Shown: piece by piece, positions 63,709-64,000 of the stretch
Layout of the letters: each line of letters opens with the position of its first letter
How positions within the stretch are numbered: the stretch's first letter is position 1
DNA from: Huaxiibacter chinensis
GTDB taxonomy: Bacteria; Pseudomonadota; Gammaproteobacteria; Enterobacterales; Enterobacteriaceae
Direction: 5' to 3'
NCBI RefSeq assembly: GCF_022171985.1
Contig: NZ_JAJVHF010000003.1
Span: forward strand, 535,735 to 599,734
Length of the DNA: 64,000 nt
Position numbers and translations under genes: made by a program
The notes under the pieces: generated by a model
Database searches by the model: none
The model's input: only the letters and a program-made list of their open reading frames with translations
What the model was told of the DNA's origin: nothing

Positions 63709-63732
63709 TGCATTTCCTCGATATAAAAAGCA
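63709..63732. promoter_or_regulatory. Island operator 5 (gntR promoter)
   Basis: TGCATTT-N10-AAAAGCA, one mismatch from the shared dyad, 48 bases upstream of the GntR start. A right half-site AAATGCA is also at 63686-63692. Confidence 0.7.
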
Positions 63733-63872
63733 ATGCTGCCTGAACAACGCTGGCAGTCTGTGATTAACGTCACAGGGGTGAGGCAGAGAAGGCCTGAATT
63801 CAGTGAGATGACCAGGTAAGGAGAAGGAGAGAGAAGACTCTCTGAATGTTCACTACTAAATGGCCATATTCA

Positions 63873-63900
63873 ATTTAACATAATATACATTATGCGCACT
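63873..63900 (-). other. dif: Chromosome dimer resolution site dif
   Basis: Read on the minus strand, the 28-base sequence matches E. coli dif at 27 of 28 positions; only the first base of the GGTGCGC end differs. The XerC arm (GCGCATAA side, right), the 6-base centre TGTATA and the XerD arm TTATGTTAAAT (left, 63873-63883) are all present. XerCD resolves chromosome dimers here under FtsK control. It marks the replication terminus. Confidence 0.97.
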
Positions 63901-64000
63901 GACGGTGTTAGAACCATTTAGTAATGTCACTTTTTATCCAGATAGAAACGTCACCTTAGAGTAAGCTAAACTGAATGCAATTCTAAGGGGCTCAACGCAT

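Noticed and set aside
1..64000. CRISPR arrays, rRNA, tRNA, insertion sequences
   Set aside because: No regularly spaced repeats of CRISPR type, no rRNA or tRNA sequence and no transposase genes were seen.

Overview
The window is a chromosomal segment from an enterobacterium close to Enterobacter (Enterobacter, Lelliottia and Leclercia cannot be separated from sequence alone). The evidence is the E. coli/Salmonella gene order (narU, smvR-smvA, porin, yddG, fdnGHI, adhP, maeA, sra, bdm, osmC, ddpXABCDF), the near-identity of FdnG/H/I, YddG, MaeA and Bdm to recalled E. coli proteins, and a dif site near the right end. dif, two perfect matS sites and GGGNAGGG octamers all read toward dif place it in the replication terminus, on the left arm of dif as written.

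Layout. 1-5369: truncated nitrate transporter narU, the SmvR/SmvA efflux pair with its operators, a GFA-like zinc protein and an OmpC/OmpD-type porin. 5370-11061: aromatic amino acid exporter yddG and the selenocysteine-containing formate dehydrogenase-N operon fdnGHI. 11115-19078: PPK2, an AraJ-like exporter, a flavoprotein/Rrf2 pair with a tandem palindromic operator, adhP, an inorganic pyrophosphatase with a signal peptide, and an ABC-F ATPase behind a leader-peptide attenuator. 19208-24599: maeA, sra, bdm, a VOC protein, a degenerate metallo-beta-lactamase-fold protein with a divergent LysR gene, and osmC. 24632-32465: an RpiR-ddpXABCDF-PL5 lyase operon for D-Ala-D-Ala scavenging, in which ddpD has an in-frame amber codon. 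32735-46781: an alpha/beta hydrolase, a BlrP1-like BLUF-EAL protein, a YghA-like SDR, treZ-treY, an scs/dsb thiol-redox operon, digH and a VF530 protein.

47076-63661 is the most unusual region: a catabolic island of 14 genes next to dif. It encodes two CitMHS transporters and one MFS transporter, a four-carbon acid-sugar kinase and aldolase (OtnK/OtnC type), an isopropylmalate-dehydrogenase-like enzyme, an Asp/Glu-racemase-fold protein lacking one catalytic cysteine, a COG3618 lactonase, a solute-binding protein without a signal peptide, an aconitase-family enzyme, a beta-propeller lactonase, an SDR, and LysR and GntR regulators. Five copies of one palindrome, TGCATTT-N10-AAATGCA (two of them with one mismatch), lie in the promoter regions of five of its transcription units including the GntR gene. 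In three of them the -10 region falls in or overlaps the operator spacer and a CRP-like site lies upstream. This makes the island look like one GntR- and CRP-controlled regulon, probably for a hydroxylated polycarboxylic acid or its lactone. The substrate cannot be named from sequence.

The second standout is the ABC-F leader region (18881-19126). A 27-codon ORF with a strong ribosome binding site is followed by four segments that pair either as 1:2 + 3:4 (start region of the ABC-F gene hidden) or as 2:3 (start region free). That is the architecture of erm-type drug-inducible translational attenuators. All calls come from reading the sequence and from remembered protein families; no searches were run.
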